Source of the DNA: Anastrepha obliqua
Taxonomy: Eukaryota; Arthropoda; Insecta; Diptera; Tephritidae
Reading direction: 5' to 3'
NCBI RefSeq assembly: GCF_027943255.1
Contig: NC_072892.1
Location: forward strand, 116,639,792-116,703,791
DNA: 64,000 nucleotides
Made by a program: the position numbers and the translations under genes. This document shows, one piece after another, positions 26,838 to 39,884 of this stretch (positions are counted from its first letter, which is position 1; each line of letters starts with the position of its first letter). The notes under the pieces are model-generated. The model was not told where the DNA came from. It ran no database searches and was given only the letters and a program-made list of their open reading frames with translations.

Positions 26838-27715
26838 TTTGCGGCATACAAGGCTGTCCGCTCTCTCCAACCCTCTTTAACATTGACGTAGACGTCATTT
26901 CGCTCTAGTTAATCGGAGAGGCATCACATGGAGTCCAATTGGATCTTGAAATGTCCTCGATTACGTCGACGATATTTGCGGCCTTGTGCACAACTACGAC
27001 GATATGGCACGGACACTCGAAGCAATAGCGACACTGCCATACAAAGTGGAACTCTACTTCAGTGTCTCTAACACCAAGGTCAGGCCCTTAAATACAAACA
27101 GCCTCACCCGTCCATCGCTACTAAAATCAACATCTATAGAGGAAGTTCAAAGTTTCTGCTACCTAGGCAGCTATGTAGGCATTATAATAATGCATTACTT
27201 CGGCCCTTAGCGGAGACATCGAAAACAGAATAAATAAGTCGCAGCAAGCATTCGGGCAATTGAAAAACAACTGGAGCTCCTGGCATTAAATTAAGAATAT
27301 TTAATTCCAACGTCATATCCCTTTTACTATACGGATGCGATACATGGAATGCTGCACCATGGCTAATACAACGCAATCTTTTACAATTCGTTGCCTTATT
27401 GCATACTAAAGGTAAGGTGACCAGAAATAATAATATATATAACGACAGGCTGTGGGAATTGACTAAGACTGAAAAGAAAATGGAGTTATATCGTCCATAT
27501 GGTTAGAAAAAAAGGCACAAATATTACACGGCAAGCCGTCGAATGGAACCAACGGGGCTCACGCAGACCCGCGCATACTTGGAGAAGGCAGCTAGAGAAG
27601 GAAATAATATTAAATGAATTGAACTGGAACGAAATAAACGGAATGTCATTGGAGAGGTATAGATTCAAGAGTTCTGTTGTGACCCTATGCGTCACTGTGG
27701 AACGGAAGAAATAAG
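26838..27715 (+). pseudogene. Non-LTR retrotransposon reverse transcriptase remnant
   Basis: In order: LRxxGLRQGCPLSPTLFNIDVD-like sequence (RT block) near 26845-26895; HNYDDMARTLEAIAT; VRPLNTNSLTR; EEVQSFCYLGSYVG near 27140; QQAFGQLKNN; and a C-terminal part ITRQAVEWNQRGSRRP and HTWRRQLEKEIILNELNW at 27525-27620. This arrangement (FCYLGS, then GR/RRP-TWRR end) is typical of RTE/CR1-type ORFs. Many frameshifts and stops make it a dead, old copy. Confidence 0.75.
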
Positions 27716-29979
27716 ATACTTATATGTGCCAAACTCCAATAGGAGGTATTTTTTATTTTTATTTTTTTTTTGCACGTATGTCAAAAAACTGTGTTACTGT
27801 ACCCACAATTTTATGCCATACTGTATTATAAGTACTTACTCTTATTTATACACTCCAAATATGAAACTCAAAGAAACAAAAAAAACTAAAATCTTCACTA
27901 CAAAACTACTCGAAAATATTCTAATATTTTCAGCCGTTGTGCCATTATTTTGCTAGCTCAGTGATCCCAAACAAATGTGCCACTAATGACCGAATAATAG
28001 CTAATACCGGAGAATCCTTTCAAAATCACAACAATACAGTCGAAATGCGTCGAAAAAAGACCAAATGAAAATGTTGCCAAATGTCAACGCAATATTTACA
28101 CTGCACAAACACACACGCACACACACATTCATGCACACCCAAACAAACAAAAAGTGTGTTGCTGCAAGGGATTCCCATATTAAGACACAATAGTTCAGGT
28201 AAGTAATAAATGTTTTTGAATGCTATTTATAAGCATATAGCCCATACACGTGTGTGTATGTATGTGTCCGTTTCTGATACACAAATACACAAGCTGTAAT
28301 CCTGCTTAATGACGCCAGCTTTTGTGCCAGCGGCAACAAAGTCACTGAAGAGGAAAAAGTGTAGCGCTTAAGCCGCTGCTAATATTTTGATATGCTGCGG
28401 TTAATGGAGGACCGCCACTCAAGTGCTACTGCATGCAGGCACTTAAACACACACACATACCAACATCCATATATGCATACAAGCAGTTGGCCTGCTGATT
28501 AACCCGCAACTTGATGGTAACGCAGCCTGTTGACATTTGAAAAAAGAAAAATTTGAAAATATCAAATATGTACTCGTATTTGTGGATGAGCGACGACACA
28601 GACCATCGTGCGCAAGTGTGCTGGCCTCTGCTTATAAGTAGGTACGTACATATGTATGTATGTATGTATGGCCCTTAAGGCGTTAATCGATGCAACCAAT
28701 TACATTTAAATCTTGCACACATGAATGATCTGGGCAATTTGAATAAGTTTCTTATTTTAATTTTTGCCTTGTGTGCCCGCATTCACTCTACAACCGTTGC
28801 CACATGCATACACACATGCATTTATGCGTGCAAATTTAATACTTTCTATGATTGCTTTTAAGCGTACACAATTGATTGCATTTGTAATAATACCCGACTG
28901 AGTGAGTGTCGCATTGAGTTAATTATAATATACATAGATACTTATATACATATGAATATATATGTATATGCGTATATGTGTAATGTATATGCAAACACAC
29001 ACACACAACGATTAGAGCTTTATTTTAAATTTTAGTAAAATATTAGTGTATCATTTATTAAGAGAAATATTTGATCGGGTAATTTTAAACAGTTTCCCGT
29101 GTCGAATTGCAATACGATTTAAAGTAAACGTCTAATTTAAAACAATAAAAATAGCAATGATACTCGTATATGCACTAAAAGTGAATGCAAAAATAATCGC
29201 AACGACCAACATTCTTTCAACCAAACGTGTGCATATCGCTCAATCATTTCAATAGTAGGGCTCTTCTTTTCTTTTCAAGTGGTATAAATAAACATATCTT
29301 GGCAGCGCTGGAATAGAGCTGCCTAAAATTACATTTGTTTGGAAAATAGTGAATTATACCAGTTTTATGAGGCTTAACCAAAGCGAATTGAGTACTATAG
29401 GTGGCGCCTTCCCAAAGCAGTTACTTTATTTTTCGCGATTTTGACAAGTCTAACTTCAGATCTTTTTCCAATGCAAAGAAAACAAAAGGAGGAGAAATTA
29501 CATGTTTGTGCAAATTCAATGAATGGCTTGACAATATTGTGATTTATGAGATTTAAACTAAACAATCTATAATAATAAAAACGAAGTGTCGCGTATTAGA
29601 TTGGAACAGCAGAAATTAAATAAAGACTCCAAAACAGTTTTTTTTATCGTTTTCATACGAAAGACGCCGTGGTAAGAATGTGTGTTTATAATTTCTTGTG
29701 TTTGGTATTTTCTATTGCTTTCGCCTACTCTTCCTCTTCACAAACAAATAATTCCCCTTCCTTTTGTTCATGGGTTCTGACAACACAGCGAATTCGGAGA
29801 CCGCAACCGTGTACTCTATCCTCTTTGAGGCATAACCATGCTCGCTACTCGGCGAATCCTCCTCAATAGCTTTGCTGTAGCCTTCACATACAAATTTTGC
29901 ATCAAGTGCGCCGAGCAGAGAAGTGACAAATAGAATAGGCCTAGTCTCAAAATCCTAAAAACGAGAATTCTTTTAGATA
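27716..29979. other. TE-poor intron segment
   Basis: No gene or mobile element recognised. CA- and TATG-type microsatellites lie at 28105-28135, 28250-28265, 28445-28462, 28647-28671 and 28940-29005. The block 28200-28540 is unique-looking and moderately GC-rich. Confidence 0.35.
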
Positions 29980-30299
29980 ACACATGGACTGAAAAGTCCC
30001 GGATCTAACACATAGGTGGTACTAGTTTTGTTGCATTCATCTCTTTTTCAGTTAATACTAACTTCAAAAAACAGCTATTAAAATTTCTTAGCATTCTGTT
30101 CATTAGCTCGTGAGTTACTGGCGGACCTAAAAAAATGCTGGCTGGTAAGCGATTTCGCTGGAATGAAGAGGTTATCGCTGAAACTAAAGCCTGTTTTGAA
30201 ATGTTAGAGCGGCGCTGAAATGATTGTGTTGTTCTTGATAGAAATTACGTTGATAAATAAAACTAACTTTGAACAAAAAAATGTGTTTTCTTTGTTAGG
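29980..30299 (+). mobile_element. irritans-like mariner deletion derivative
   Basis: It starts with ACACATGGACTGAAAAGTCC after TA, the same left end as the element at 12100, and follows that element through its 5' UTR (TGCATTCATCTCTTTTTCAG). It then jumps directly to the 3' part (GCTGGTAAGCG, GAATGAAGAGGTTATCGCTG). The right inverted repeat is missing; sequence passes into the retrotransposon fragment at 30300. Confidence 0.8.
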
Positions 30300-30870
30300 T
30301 TAGTGTAAACTTTTGTCAGCAATATCCTGCAGAGATAAAAAGTATACTGATCCCAGCCGAGTTCGGCTTAGAGCAGAACAGTGGCAAAGCAGGTGTTCTA
30401 ATGTACCCCTTTCTTCTTCGCATAAACTACATGCGTCGTTCCGGACCAACCTTGTTGCAGCTGCGTAATATGGAATGAGACAATATCCCATCGGTACTCC
30501 AACCAATATTTTACATTCATTCCTCGGAAGTGTTAGAACAAAGTTGTTTCTTTTTGTGTTGCAAGTTCGTAGCATTATTTTGGCAAATATGTTAGACGTC
30601 GAGGTTAAATATGTAGGAGGACATATAGACTGTTCCTCGTGTAGTTCTGTCTTCAAAACTGAGAGTGAGGGAGGACTTACTAATTCACTCCAGCACTACT
30701 GATGAAAATGTTTATGCGAGTAGCGTGGGGAGTAAATTTCAACGCTGATCCAGCTGCTTTGGTTACAGCATAGATCTCAGCTTGAAATGTGCTAGGATAA
30801 TTAGGAAGCCTAAAAGGCTTGGTAAAGAACAACATCAATATGCACACCAAAAAGCGGAAACACCAAATAA
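30300..30870 (-). pseudogene. Non-LTR retrotransposon RNase H / C-terminal fragment
   Basis: Minus-strand reading gives FRLPNYPSTFQAEIYAVTKA (RNase H start), INIFISSAG, a stop, then CNTKRNNFVLTLPRNECK and the Cys/His motif CSLCEEERGTLEHLLCHC, ending near 30300. Domain order matches the 3' half of jockey-like ORF2. Several frameshifts and a large RNase H deletion. Confidence 0.8.
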
Positions 30871-31744
30871 AGGATGCAAATGCCAATTTTTTATGAAGTA
30901 CCTTTTATACCTATATAAAAATGATTATTTTTTTGTTTGTACGTATTTTAAAAGCTCCCAAGCCAATCATCGGATTGCACTGAAACTTCGTCACTTTATA
31001 GCTTGCCATTGCCGGAAGGACATAGGCATAGTAAAATTAGCTTAACATAACGGGAACTGGCATCTCCCATACAAACCAGTTTTTTTTTTAATATTACATA
31101 TTTCCTGAACCATTCGTGCCTCAATACTGAAAGTTAGTAAAAAGGCATAAAATATTAATACCTTAAAAATTCAGAAAAGTGGGCGGAATTGTTAAAGATT
31201 ACTTATTTTAGTATAGTTGTTGGATCACCCTTTATGCTTAAATAACTTACACCTAATTAACACTCAATATGTACAAATAAACATCCACTCATTGTAAATT
31301 TGCATACGTACACACACACACACACATAGTCAATATTACTTATTATTGCTCTCTAATTCTCTTTTAGTCTGATAAATCTTTCGCTTGTAAATAATTAGCA
31401 TGAATTTCAATAAATCATTCTGGTCTTATCGCTCACCAAGCAGTTCACTACATTCTTTTTGGTTCGCAAGTGATTTCGCAAGTTTTGCATAGACACATAC
31501 ATTTTGGATTTCCTTACTCTTTTTGTTTTCGCTGCGCAAGATATACACCCCCAATTTTCTCGTTTTTTTCGTCATCCAAGAAAAAGGCTTCTTGGAACAA
31601 ACAATAGTTTCGAAACTATTGGTGGTAGAGTAGTTGGATTTGGCACAGACGTGTAATATATCAATGCCTTAAAAATTATGAAAAGTGGGCTGTATTGGTA
31701 AAGAAGAAAGGCAACTCCCATATATATATTTTTCTACGTAGTGG
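30871..31744. other. Gene-free intron segment
   Basis: AT-rich; a (CA)n tract at 31310-31326. No coding sequence or element recognised. Confidence 0.4.
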
Positions 31745-31925
31745 TGTGGAAGTGCACAGGCTCGAAACACCGGGCATGAAACAAAAATTGATAGGCTGGC
31801 AATGGCAAACCTGGGTGTATATTTCTGCCATGAAAAAGCTTCTCATAAAAACCCATTTGCCGTTCGGATTCGGAGTACGTCTGTAGGTACATCCATTTGT
31901 GCAAAAACGCCAAGACGCACAACCA
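31745..31925 (+). mobile_element. SINE copy d, partial
   Basis: Shares GGCTGGCAATGGCAAACCTG, GTATATTTCTGCCATGAAAA, AGCTTCTCATAAAAACCCAT, TTGCCGTTCGGATTCGGAG and the AGACGCACAACC end region with the other copies. The head is degenerate; the last part of the 3' end is missing. Confidence 0.75.
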
Positions 31926-34425
31926 AATTGGACTAACTCTATTTTAACTTGGCAGTAATGGAATATATGGAAAAAAATACTCTACGCTTGTGAAAAAATG
32001 GAGGTTTCTAAGTCGTGCGCCAAATAATTTTGAAATAGGTTTGAAATAATTGAAGTACTTAAATAACTTTTTATTTCAAAAATTCTTGTGCATGAAAGTA
32101 TTACAGCACTTTAGCCTCCAGTATACCAAAACAATACCTCTTTATAAAACTTCTCTCCCTACATCTATAAAAACAACAATAAATCATATTCCAAACACTA
32201 CAAATTCCCCTTACCCCTCAAAACAAAAAAGAAAAGCATGAATTTCGTTAAACCCAAAACCTTTCAAACCACAAAACTCCACAAAACAATTCATTAAAAA
32301 TTACCAGCACTTTGTGAGTGGGGAGAACTCGAGCCAACGATATTTAAATCCACCAAACGTCAGTTTACATGGATACTACAACAGCAAAGAGGGTGGCACG
32401 TGGTCAGTGCAGCCAAACAATACGAAAAACCAAATTAAAGGAAGTTGGGGAAAACAAAAACATTGACTGCACAGCTTGTTAACAGGCCCTTGTTGTTGTA
32501 GTTGTTTTCGTTTAACGCTTGAAGCAACCTGCTGGTTAGCTGCTATTTCGTTCTACCGTTAAGGGGCTGTTCCATATTAATAGCTGAATATCAACATGGC
32601 CACCACAGCATTTCCGTCTCAAATGTCACTCAGCGAGTTGCGGACGCAGTAAAATTCATTCGTATATGTATATGTGTGTGTATGCGATAGCGCATCGCCG
32701 CAGGTGAGCAAACAAATGCGCGCGTCAGTCACTAGATTTATTTCTCATCTTTTTATGGACGGTTTTAGGCAGAATTAATGGCGACTAGCGCCTACTTTGT
32801 CAGTACTGCCAGTTTATTTTAAATTGTTGGGGTCGAGGTATTTCAGTTTTGGCCGAGGGGGGGGCGCCACAAGCAATATTTCTATAATTTACTGCGCAAT
32901 TTTGGTTGACATTCGTTAACTTAACTGAACGTAATTAGCACAACAAATAGCTACAAGCTGTACTGCTAATAAAATAAACCACTCGGGCGGTGGTGACACG
33001 GCAGCTGGTGTAGGATATCCCGTAGAGTAGAAGATAAAATAGAGAGGAAAAAATGGAACATATAAATACTTAATAACCGCGATTTAAGTGAGCATTACTA
33101 TTATGCTTGTTGTTGTTGCTCTTATTGTTCGAATTTAAAGCCCTAAATTAATCATCCGCAAATTATCACAATTGTCATGGTGCACACAATTTTGAGATTA
33201 TCTTTACGAAGCTTGCAATATTAATTTATCAGTTGCACGTGCCATCAGTGACACGCCTACCTCCCATCGGGCCATTTCGCTGGCTGGCAAACCACACAAA
33301 ACAATAGCAGTAGGTACTTTAGTAACACGCTTCTGAAGTAGATTGCGATCGGTATGTTCTTGTGAGAAGAATATATTTTTTAAATTAAATTGTAAGCGTA
33401 TTTCAGCAACAAAGAAACAAAACAACAAAGCAAGCAGTACGCGCGTCATCCGCGATAAGTATCGCGAGTCAATTCACAAATTGTCCTCAGATGGCGGAAG
33501 GCTGCCAGACTGCTATTCTGCTCTAGAGCAGCTAGTCATTTAGCCGATATTCAGTAGGGAATTGGGCCAAGCTGAGCGAAATCAAGATCAGTGTTTGATT
33601 TCCTTAAGCGAAATACAATATTTCCCTTAAAATTGCTATATGAGGGAACATGCACACACTTGAATACAAACATATATATCTACCTACAGTGCTTGTGTTG
33701 TATGGTATACAAAAGTAGGTATGTATGTACTATGTGTTCGAAAAGGATCCCCGACACTGCAGCGAGTGCTAGTCCATTCTGAATGATAAGATTATTTTGG
33801 CTTGTGCGCTACATAGAATTTGAAATATGCGCAAACACTTCACTCTCTACCCTCTGCTAGAGGGTGTATGTGTACACCGTTAGGTACAATATATGAAATA
33901 AAGTAACGCATAGAACAACAATTGGATTGTAATTATGCGATAATTACAAATGTAAGCGAACAAAAATTTTATAATACCTATAATACGCGCACACACTTGC
34001 GTGCGTAAGTAAAAGGCAAACAGTAGCCTATATAACTGCATGTGCTTTAGCATTCAGCTAAAGGTGGAAGGTAGGCAAAAGCATATGCTCACATAAGAAG
34101 CGAAAACTTACAGTAATGTGTAGAGAAATAGCACTCTTTAAAAAATGTATATTATAAAAACCATTATTTGTTTGTTCCACAACATAATCGTATAAATACA
34201 AGGTGATCCAAATAGGGTTTTCTTTAAGAAAAAAATTAAAACAAATATATATATATATATATTACTAGCATATTCGCGACAGAAGTATTCCCATTACTTA
34301 TGGAACTCGATTGCTTTATGTACGAGTACGCTAGCGCATTCTGTTCAAGGGTTAGGGGTAGTCAAAATTTTCAAAAAATTTGTTTTTTTCTTTTTTTTGC
34401 ATTTTCTTAAACTGTGATACCCTAA
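31926..34425. other. TE-poor intron segment
   Basis: About 2.5 kb without a gene or recognised element. The part at 32560-33020 is less AT-rich and includes a G8 run near 32858 and GCGATAGCGCATCGC near 32684. It is a reasonable place to test for regulatory activity, with no direct evidence. A (TA)n tract sits at 34245-34262. Confidence 0.3.
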
Positions 34426-34429
34426 AAAT

Positions 34430-34740
34430 ATTGTGTGAAAGTTTGAAGTGAATCTGACAAAGAGCGCTCGGTCCTTCCTGAAACGAAAAATTAAGCAATT
34501 CCATGTCTTCAATTTCTGGCCTCAAGAAATCATTTATCATGCCACTGTAGCGGTCAAAGTTTACCGAAATGGCATTTCCAGCAGCATTTTCAAAGAAAAA
34601 ATGGGCCAATGATGCCCCCAAGCCAAAAGCTACACAAAACTGGCATACTATGAAGATGCAACGGCTTCTCGACGATCACGTGCGGATTGTTCATCCGTGA
34701 TGAAAATGCGCGTCGTCAGAAAAGATGATTTCAACTTCTT
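34430..34740 (-). pseudogene. Mariner-like transposase fragment
   Basis: Minus-strand translation gives LGASLAHFFFENAAGNAISV and DRYSGMINDFLRPEIEDMEL followed by NFSFQEGPSALCQIHF. This parallels the segment before the second catalytic Asp of DD41D-type transposases (compare ELEDMDVDDVWFQQDG at 18160). The catalytic Asp of QQDG is replaced (FQEG). Only this central fragment remains. Confidence 0.6.
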
Positions 34741-37439
34741 TCCAAAAAACCCAATGTTGAGACTTAAGAAATAAGTGTGCAATATTTGCGAATGCAGCTT
34801 AAGCGTAAAGCGATTCATTTCATTTCGCGGAGATAAGTTCTTTAAAAATTTTTTGGTAATACAGATAGTGCAATCAGTCGATTTTCATATAATAAATTTA
34901 GAGTTTGAAAACATTTTCCTAAAATTTCATTGCACCCAAGAACCATACCATACAAATTATGTGTACAATCAGTAACTGGGTTATGCAGTTTTCGTGATAA
35001 AGCCTTAGATAGATTTTTTATCAAAAAAAAAGGGTAGATCATAAAACTGTTTAATATCTGAGAATGCATTAATGGTTAATCGATCAAAAGGGAGTGCTCT
35101 TTTTCTGCACACAGCTGTATGTGCTTTACACCCTTCCGATATATATACTCGCTGCCGAGATTCATTTACGTTTTTGGCAGATTTTCAATGTTCGCACACA
35201 TACACGAAGAGTTGAGTGCGTGCCCTCAGTTTGCGCCCAACACCCTTCGCAACACACACATGCACACACACACACTGTTGCTGGTTATTTAGGCGTTCCA
35301 TCTATGGAACTCTTGCTGCCTGAAGTCGTTGGTGTTTCATTTACCCAAACTTCTGCTCACCACAACTCATCTCGTCTCATTTTATTTGAGGGGCAGATAT
35401 CCAATATAACTACATATTTTTTATCCATAACTATGCATTTATGTATGTATGTGTACAGAAGTACTGGCAGTGATTAAATACGCGTCGAAATGTGCATTTG
35501 TGGAAGTTGTTGCAAATTCTCAACAATATTAAATTACATACAGATAAAGACTGGTGTGCTGCATTTTAAGGATTCCTTATTCTATTTTACTGCTGCCCAG
35601 GTTGTAGCTCCTGCACGCTTGTTCCTTGCATTTCAGCTTTATTTTTTATTTTCATTTTTTTTTTACATGAAAATTTTCACACCCGAACGTATTGAGTAAA
35701 ATACAATGGATGAATTTCAATGTTTTTGAAATTCTTTTATTTACGGTAAATTTTTCATTTTTATTTTTTTGTATTTCATCTACATATTAAGTATTAGACA
35801 ATATAGGCTGAATATGTTATACGAGGGTTGTTATTCATATTTGTGGCCTTCGACACTTCTAGTGCTATCAGACGCCAACTGACGCTTCCATTGGAAAGTT
35901 TGGGATATTTTACCATATATTTTGAGACTTTTTTTTTTTTTTGAAACCAGCCTCTGGGTAAAAGAAAGGGTTTTCAGCATACTTCGTTTGTATTTCACAC
36001 TTGTAACTGTGGATAAAATTTGCTTACTTAACTTTAAAAAGGAAAAAAAATCTTAAAAAGAATTAACTTTGCTTTTAGTTTTTGCTTAGTTAGCTTAGCT
36101 AAATATCATCGATGATCATCAACTACAATTTGTTGTATTGGGTACGGGAATAAGTTTCCGCTCTCGTAAAAGAGGTGTCGCTATTGATACTATTTTGGTG
36201 TTCGCTCTAGTAATATGCTGGTGATCTGAAGGTGTATATGTGAGGTCTCGATCGCAGTAGTTGACATTCCTTTGAAGCGTAAAGATCTTTTTTTATCTGA
36301 CACGTTGCTAAATCGGTCCAGAAATATTTGGAGGAACCTTCGGTTTACCATCTGTTCCGATCAATGCAGTCAGTTCTTATTGGAGAGCGGTTCATTTCTT
36401 ATGAGAGCATCGCAAACTGGCTCAATGAATGAATCAAGACAATAGAACTCTAATTTTTCATCAGAGGAATCCGTATGCTGCCTGAAAGATAGAGTAAAGT
36501 GATAGCTTCCAATGGCACATTGTTTAAATAATACGTAACTTTGGCTAAGAAAGAACGCAAACTTATTCCATACCCCATAATTATCAATCACAGTTATGTA
36601 TCGGAATATTTTTCATTTGTGTGCCATTTTAGTGTTGTTTGCAGTGGCTTTGAAAATTCATCTCGGCAAAGAAATTAAATAAAACCGGCAACTTTTTCGT
36701 CCGATTACTTTTCACAATTTTTGACGTGAACTAATATAACAAGACAAGAAAGCATCGATGAGCTGAAATTTTTATGCTGCGAACAAACAACTTCATTAAG
36801 CACCACCAAATAGTGATAAAATGAATTTTCTTGTGGTCGCTGTTTTAGTAATGATTTAACTACTTAAGATAAAGTGTTTGCTATTGAAATAAATATCCTG
36901 ACAATTCATTAAATAGTTCAACGGGCTTATGACCTATTCTCCATAGCAAAACGAACAACGAATTGAACAGCAGAAAAATCTGCTCTGATTTGGAGATGAA
37001 ATATAATTTCAATGAATATAATTTCAGGCGCACACGTACACACATTTCTCTATCATAAAAAAAACCTCTATACTATTTTAAAGTTCCATTTCTCACATTA
37101 CTAGAATATAAAGTTCTATTTTGATATTTTTTGGAAATTTCTTAATTGGCAAAAGAGAATTTAGTAGTAGATTCTACGAAAAAGGCATCACTTAGTTGAA
37201 ATGAGTGAGTTTGAATTTTATAGAGTGGCACTATTGAGTTCATTCGTAGAGACCATTTCGTAAGCCATTTTCAAGGAATTTATTACGACGTGTTATACTT
37301 GTCGGAGAAAAGTTTCACAATAAAATTCAGAGGGAAGAAGAACTTTTATTTTACAAATTTATGAAAATAAGGTGGATTAGTTAAATGTTACTTTGAAATT
37401 TAATAAAAATGTTGTTTTTATAAAGAAATGATTGATTGC
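34741..37439. other. Gene-free intron segment with possible element debris
   Basis: The minus-strand reading of 36150-36600 (SYHFTLSFRQHTDSSDEKLE) and the ACGAGGGTTGTTATTCAT sequence at 35822 suggest the remains of another DNA transposon, too weak to classify. The 127-codon plus-strand ORF at 35094-35477 crosses a CA repeat and has no recognisable domain. Confidence 0.3.
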
Positions 37440-38290
37440 AAAAAATCTTAGCATCGAAGTCAGTTTCTCTGCATATCGAAAAATGATCTCAAAGTCAGGC
37501 TTTACAACAACCAAAATGTGCATGATCTCACACCAAAGCAGCAACAAGTCAGACTTGAGAGAGCGAAGGAGTTGGTTCGCTTGGCTTAAAGCGATCAATT
37601 TCCGAACATTGTATTTTCTGACGAGAAAATTTTTCAAATTGAGCAATTCGTAAACTCCTAAAACGATAGGGTTTATTTGATCGATCGTTCATACGAGAAT
37701 TTGAGTTATCGCATGGCCACCAGCAGGCAGCACACGCCACAGGTAATGGTTTGGGCCGCTGTAACCGCAGATGGGTGCTCTCCAATCGTTTTCATCGATC
37801 CTGACGTCAAGATAAATGCGAAATATTATCGGAAAAGTATTCTGGAGATTGCTTTGAAGCCGTGGGCAGATAAACATTTCAGTGGCAGACCATGGACGTT
37901 TAAACAGGACTCGGCACCGTCTCACAAAGCTCGAGTGAACCAAGAATTGCTAGAAAACAACGTTCCGAAATTCATACCGTCCATACAATGGCTCTCAAAT
38001 TCACCAGACGCGAATCCGATGAATTATTCTCTTTGGGCCATTTTGGGGAGAAAGATCCGAACTAAAAGATTCACCAGTCTTGAGGCGCTGAAAAAAGCCA
38101 TTGTTCGCGAATGGGCCAAAATACCAGCAAGTCACATTCGAGCAGCTTGCGATCCATTTCTGGACCGTCTCAAGGCCATAGTCAAGGCAAAGGATGGTCA
38201 TATCGAGCAAAAGTAAATTGATTCTCAACTTTGTATTATTTTCAGACATTTTTTACTTTGAAATGAATAAAAGTTATTTTTTCAACCAAA
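37440..38290 (+). pseudogene. DD37D (maT-like) transposase, third Asp changed to Asn
   Basis: One frame runs from about 37500 to 38216: TPKQQQVRLERAKELVRLA, stop, SDQFPNIVFSDEKIFQIEQF, VNS, stop, NDRVYLIDRSYENL, then 179 uninterrupted codons. The first catalytic Asp is in SDEKIF and the second in KQDSAPSHKARVN. Thirty-seven residues later the expected third Asp (NPMDY in relatives) reads NPMNY. The frame ends LKAIVKAKDGHIEQK. Two nonsense codons plus the D-to-N change make it inactive. Inverted ends were not found. Confidence 0.85.
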
Positions 38291-38689
38291 CGTATGGCCT
38301 TTTTAATTGGTTACACTATGAATGCCGAACCCTGTACATATGTCATCCATTGGCGGCGACCACGCAACTTTTGAGCTGTCTTATTTTAGCGCCTCAAGCA
38401 GAGGCATAAATGTTGATTTGCCCACGCGGAAATTTTTAAGAAATCTGCTAGTTATAACTTATGAAATTATAAGTTTTAGCAATCAAGAATTTCCCCTACA
38501 AAGTGCCAGCCATTTCCGAAAGAATGAAAGCATCTCTCAATGGAAATGAGAATGAAATACCGCCTTAACCATAACCAGCTGGTTTTTGATTTGCTGCATT
38601 GTGGTTATATAGTATAAGTTCTTAGTACTGCCATAAGTTCTGTTACAAATTAAGTCCGTTATAGATATGAAATTATAATGCTTTTTCTT

Positions 38690-39480
38690 AATAAAGTCAG
38701 TTTTATTAAATCATGTAAATATTAGGAAACAAAGTTTCAATTTTCATTCGCAATGGTCACCATTTGCTTTTACACAAGCCTTCAAACGATTAGGCCATTC
38801 GGGTAATGCAGCACGCACGGTTTGCATGGACATTGACGTAAAGTCTGTTAAGGTCTGTAAGGTCTTCAATAGGCCATGTTATCAAATTCTGACCGCAAAC
38901 TGTATTCCAATGGATTCAGATCTGGATTCCCAGATAGCCAAATTTCAGCGGCAATAAACCCAGCAATATTGTTTTTTAGCCACTGCTGGGTGGTTTTTGC
39001 CTTATGAGCTGAAGCGATAGAAGATCCAAAATGGAGAGCCCATTGAAGAGAGTACTGCTCAACTGCTTCACCACGCCTTCTAAGACATCGTCCTGATACA
39101 CTTTTGCCCCGATCTTAACCCCCTTTTCACAGAAATGAAGAGATGTAATGCCTTTACCCGACACTCCCCACCAAACCATTACGGAGGCTAGATGGTGGCC
39201 ACGCTGAACTCTTGGAACAACATTTTTTGCCTCTTTAGAAGCATAGGATAGTTTTTATCATTTTCTCATCTGTGAAAGGAATATTTTTATGGCCGTTGAC
39301 CGCGGTGCCACCGAAGAAGTTGCTGTCGAGTTGTCAAAAGATAGCCAGTTGAGCGACGGAAGGCTGTCATGTGGAGAGCATCTCTAATTGTTGTTGTTGA
39401 AGTGGTGGATCATTTCTACTGAAATAATCTTCATTAGCAACTACCGCCGTTTTACTACCATTTTTTTCAGATCCATTTCG
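38690..39480 (-). pseudogene. DD37D-type transposase, second remnant
   Basis: Minus-strand pieces in order: MVWWGVSGKGITSLHFCEKG, KIGAKVYQDDVLEGVVKQL, SSTLFNGLSILDLLS, a frameshift over the second catalytic region, and, after it, LTDFTSMSMQTVRAALPEWP then NRLKACVKANGDHCE-stop near 38745. This is the same broad family as 37440 but a different lineage, lying in the opposite orientation only 400 bp away. Confidence 0.8.
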
Positions 39481-39484
39481 TGAG

Positions 39485-39884
39485 ATCCAAATATCCAATC
39501 GTGATAACGTGCTGAGTAACAACCTCTAAGTTTCTACGAAAACTAAGTAAAATATAAGCCTTGGCTAACAAAGCTGTTAGAGGAAGTTCGTACAGCGCGA
39601 TTTTTTGAAAAAAGTTGCTTAAGTTTTAAAAATATAATGAAAGAATTTAATGGTAATAGGAAATAATTGATGAATTTTGTTAGTGTAGAAGAATAGTATG
39701 CATTTCAAAGCTTTATAGCAAAAACAGCGTACTCCAATAGCTTAAGCCATTTTTGATTTGTTGCAGTTTATTATCTTTTTTTAATTTTATTTATTTATGT
39801 ATTATTTTTTGTAATTTTATTTTAGGATTTCCTAACACATTTTAAATCATTGGGACGCCTCTTTTACATGTTAACTACTGCGGG
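39485..39884. other. Gene-free intron segment
   Basis: AT-rich sequence between two transposase remnants. Nothing recognised. Confidence 0.4.

Noticed and set aside
35094..35477. 127-codon plus-strand ORF
   Set aside because: Crosses a CA microsatellite, has His/Thr-repeat translation, and shows no domain.
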